Shown piece after piece: positions 61,724 to 64,000 of a stretch of DNA of 64,000 bases; the stretch's first letter is position 1; each line of letters starts with the position of its first letter. This DNA comes from Kudoa neothunni (lineage: Eukaryota > Cnidaria): contig OZ199838.1 in assembly GCA_964304625.1 (NCBI GenBank), forward strand, positions 16,182,001-16,246,000. Reading direction: 5' to 3'. A program made the position numbers and the translations under genes. The notes under the pieces were generated by a model. The model did no database searches. It had not been told where the DNA came from and worked only from the letters and a program-made list of their open reading frames with translations.

Positions 61724-63008
61724 CGTGGTAAGTTAAAAAAGTATCGAGATTTTTTAAATGTACAAAGAAATATCTACAATTATAAATATTTGATTTATAC
61801 CCCTTCATAATATTCACCTTCCCGATCAACTCACTTTTTCTGACTATTTCTCCAATTTAGAAATCATTGAAAAAGGTCTGTTTTTTGAGGGAAATTAATT
61901 CCTTTGTCGCATTTTGTTTTATTTCCAGAATCGATGAGAATTATCTCCCTTTTAAATGAAATTTTATCTTTGGGGACAAAAAAAGTCACAGGGTACCAAA
62001 TCTGGAGAATATGGTGGATGTCGGAATTATTCAATTTCAAATTTGGATAAAAATCGTTGTATTTTAATGGATACATGAACAGGCGTGTTATCGTAATGTA
62101 TAATGCAACTACTGCTGCTTCGCATTTTAAGTCTCTTTCGGCGAATGATGTCTCTAATCTCTAATGCGGCGTAGAACATTTATTTGATATTCTATGGTTA
62201 CTTTTTGACCGTTAGGTTCATATCATAGTGAACAGTTCGCATTGTGTCTAAAAATACGGCGAATAAAACGTAAGTTTTCTTTTGATTTCCCCCGATTTTC
62301 TCGGTTGTGGGGATGGTAGAGTCTTCCACTCGGACCACTGCGACTTGGTTTCTGCGCCATAAACGTAAGCCCACGTCTCGTAGTTGATGATGATTATAAT
62401 AGAGGGAATAAGTTTGTCATATTCTGATACACTTTTGAAGTGATTCCTTGAAATTTTAACACGTTTATCTTTTTGTTCTTTCGCAAGCAAGCAAACAAAC
62501 AAGCGTGGACCGAACTTGACCACAATACTTCTCATTCCAAGATCACTTGTTATAATTGTGTGACATGACCAAAGTGGAATTCCTGATTCTTCACTAATTT
62601 CCCTTATGTTTAATCTTCTATCTAAATTAAATAAATTTTTTTCAGTTTAAATTAACTCAGTATTGTTGCTCTATAAGGTTTTTCATTGCTATCGTTACTT
62701 TCAACGGAGATTCTTCCCGGTTTATATCTTCAATACCACACATAAACTCTGTATCGACTCATAGAATCATTTAAAGATGCCTTTTAAATCATATCGTATA
62801 TTTGATACTGGTTATGCAATGTTTGGCGCAAAAGTTTATGCAAATCCGCCGTTCATAATTCTTCGACATTTGATCGTCACCTTTAAAATGTGTTAGAATT
62901 CTTTTAGTTTTTTATCAATTTTTGTCGGATGTATAAATAATATTTATTAGTATATTTTAATATATTTTAAATCAGTTTTAATATTCGATACTTTTTGAAC
63001 AGACCACG
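61724..63008 (-). mobile_element. mariner-family transposon, complete ends, dead transposase
   Basis: The inverted ends begin CGTGGT and share a GTTAAAAAAGTATCGA / GTTCAAAAAGTATCGA block (left 61724; right end 63008, read in reverse complement). Both are flanked by TA (61722-61723, 63009-63010), the mariner target duplication. The length of 1,285 bp is that of a full mariner. The minus strand encodes a recognisable transposase in broken frames: SEESGIP and TSDLGMRSIVVKFGPRLF (62600-62500), YETWAYVYGAETKSQWSEWK (about 62385-62310), HYDNTPVHVS (about 62095-62065) and PPYSPDLVPCDFF (about 62020-61980). The family block GDETW reads NYETW here, so the first catalytic Asp of the D,D34D triad is lost. 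Confidence 0.87.
62248..62535 (-). pseudogene. mariner transposase central fragment
   Basis: The longest readable piece of the mariner transposase (95 codons). It begins MRSIVVKFGPRLF and runs through the position of the first catalytic Asp, here Tyr (NYETW instead of GDETW), to SQWSEWKTLPSPQPRKSGE, the conserved W.S...P.PKK-type block. It then drifts into noncoding frame. Other catalytic-motif pieces lie downstream at about 62095 and 62010 in different frames. Confidence 0.8.
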
Positions 63009-63010
63009 TA

Positions 63011-63833
63011 TATCAATTATTAAATAAAAGATGATAATTAATAAAAAATAATGAAGTTATTTAGAATTATTAAATGTACAAATGACGCTGTTATTTTCGA
63101 TAATATTAATAATACTAGAAACTATTAGGTAGAGGATATGTGCGATCTATACTTAAAATTATTCTTATTCGACCAGAAAAAATCCACAAGAAAAATTAAA
63201 AATAGTAATTTTAAATAATAGAAATTTAATAATATTTTAAAAAAAATCTATTTGACGTATAATATAATGTTATTATATATGGTTGATTTATGATTGTGCA
63301 AAAATACCACATTTCTCAAGAAGGAATATCAAATTAATTTAAAATATCTATTAATTTAGTTAATTACTAATATTGTGGGTTATTCGTTAATAAATATTTT
63401 GGGAAAAATTAATTCTAATTACATATATTTAAAATACAAATATAAAAATAAATGTAGAAATTATAATATTTTATTGAAAACAAAATGATTTAATATAATT
63501 TTGAATAATTTAATTGATAATAATATATAAAAAAAACTATTTTCCTCAACTAAAAATAAATCATCAGAATGGTATAGTTAATTAAATAAATTTTAATTAC
63601 AATATTATTTTAATGTGATTAAAGGGGATTTTTATGATATTAATCAAGGGTGGAAACAAATAAAGATTTATTGTATATTTTTATTGGATTGTAAGAGCAT
63701 AGATCTTGTGTATATAAAGTTTTTAAGATAAATTAAAGAATAAGTTTATTCAATTTGTTAAAAATCTTTAAAGTAATTTTTTAGTAGACACTTTCATATA
63801 TAAACACGATATTTGTTGCAAAATCAAGGAACA
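63011..63833. other. Upstream region of copy G
   Basis: AT-rich region between the mariner element and the start codon of copy G. No gene was seen. Any promoter of copy G lies here, but no distinct element can be singled out. Confidence 0.4.
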
Positions 63834-64000
63834 ATGCCGCTCTTATTGGTTTTATCACTTTTTGTATCATACTTGGCAACGATAATGAATCTCCAATCGA
63901 ATAATACATTAGTAACTCCCATAACAAACTATTAATATTTCTATAAATTAATACATAGGAGCTATTTCTTCATATTGAGGATAAGAATTTCAAAGCTGAA
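63834..64000 (+). CDS. Array gene copy G, 5' part only (cut by window edge)
   Basis: Exon 1 (63834-63911, 78 nt, the same length as in copies C, E and F) encodes a signal peptide (MPLLLVLSLFVSYLATI) plus a short tail. A 47-bp GT..AG intron follows. Exon 2 starts at 63959 in phase 0 with ELFLHIEDKNFKAE, aligning with EVLVYIESDKFHVK of copy D and EIILYVDN of copy C. The window ends 42 nt into exon 2, before the first conserved cysteine. The array therefore continues to the right. Confidence 0.78.

Noticed and set aside
1-64000. CRISPR arrays, rRNA genes, bacterial operons or prophage
   Set aside because: No regularly spaced short repeats with unique spacers, no rRNA-like conserved blocks, and the pervasive GT..AG introns rule out a prokaryotic source.

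Overview
The window looks like nuclear DNA of a eukaryote. It is very A+T rich by eye. Its genes are split by many tiny GT..AG introns, mostly 37-50 bp (donors GTAA/GTAT, acceptors TTTAG/ATAG). The repeats are animal-type DNA transposon relics: piggyBac, hAT with a BED finger, mariner, a pogo-like element, a Helitron end and a tRNA-derived SINE. There are no operons, rRNAs or canonical tRNAs. A small, intron-dense, AT-rich parasitic metazoan such as a myxozoan cnidarian would fit, but this is inference; no taxonomically diagnostic gene is present.

Layout. 1-7.6 kb is repeat-rich: piggyBac relic, hAT relic, an inverted-repeat element and a Helitron 3' end. 7.6-14.5 kb holds one large plus-strand gene with a signal peptide and about 16 tandem cysteine-bearing modules, each on a phase 1-1 exon, probably followed by a membrane anchor. 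14.5-19.8 kb is AT-rich with no gene seen. From 19.8 kb to the right edge there is a head-to-tail, plus-strand array of seven copies (A-G) of one unrecognised gene family. The starts are at 19815, 26306, 33244, 38239, 47463, 55125 and 63834; the last copy runs off the window.

I spliced copies A-F by hand. All six give uninterrupted frames of 490, 491, 506, 504, 495 and 619 codons. Each has 11 exons with the same intron phases (0,1,2,0,0,0,0,0,0,1), near-identical exon lengths and a conserved 24-27 nt micro-exon. Each protein has a signal peptide, an ectodomain with six conserved cysteines, a fast-changing hydrophilic stalk, one transmembrane helix and a short basic tail. The spacers, and two introns of copy A, are loaded with transposon relics, mostly TTAA-flanked piggyBac-like elements.

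The large modular gene and the seven-copy array are both predicted cell-surface glycoprotein genes of unknown function. The window is therefore best read as a surface-protein locus that grows by tandem duplication. The array family is the strongest candidate for a previously undescribed system.
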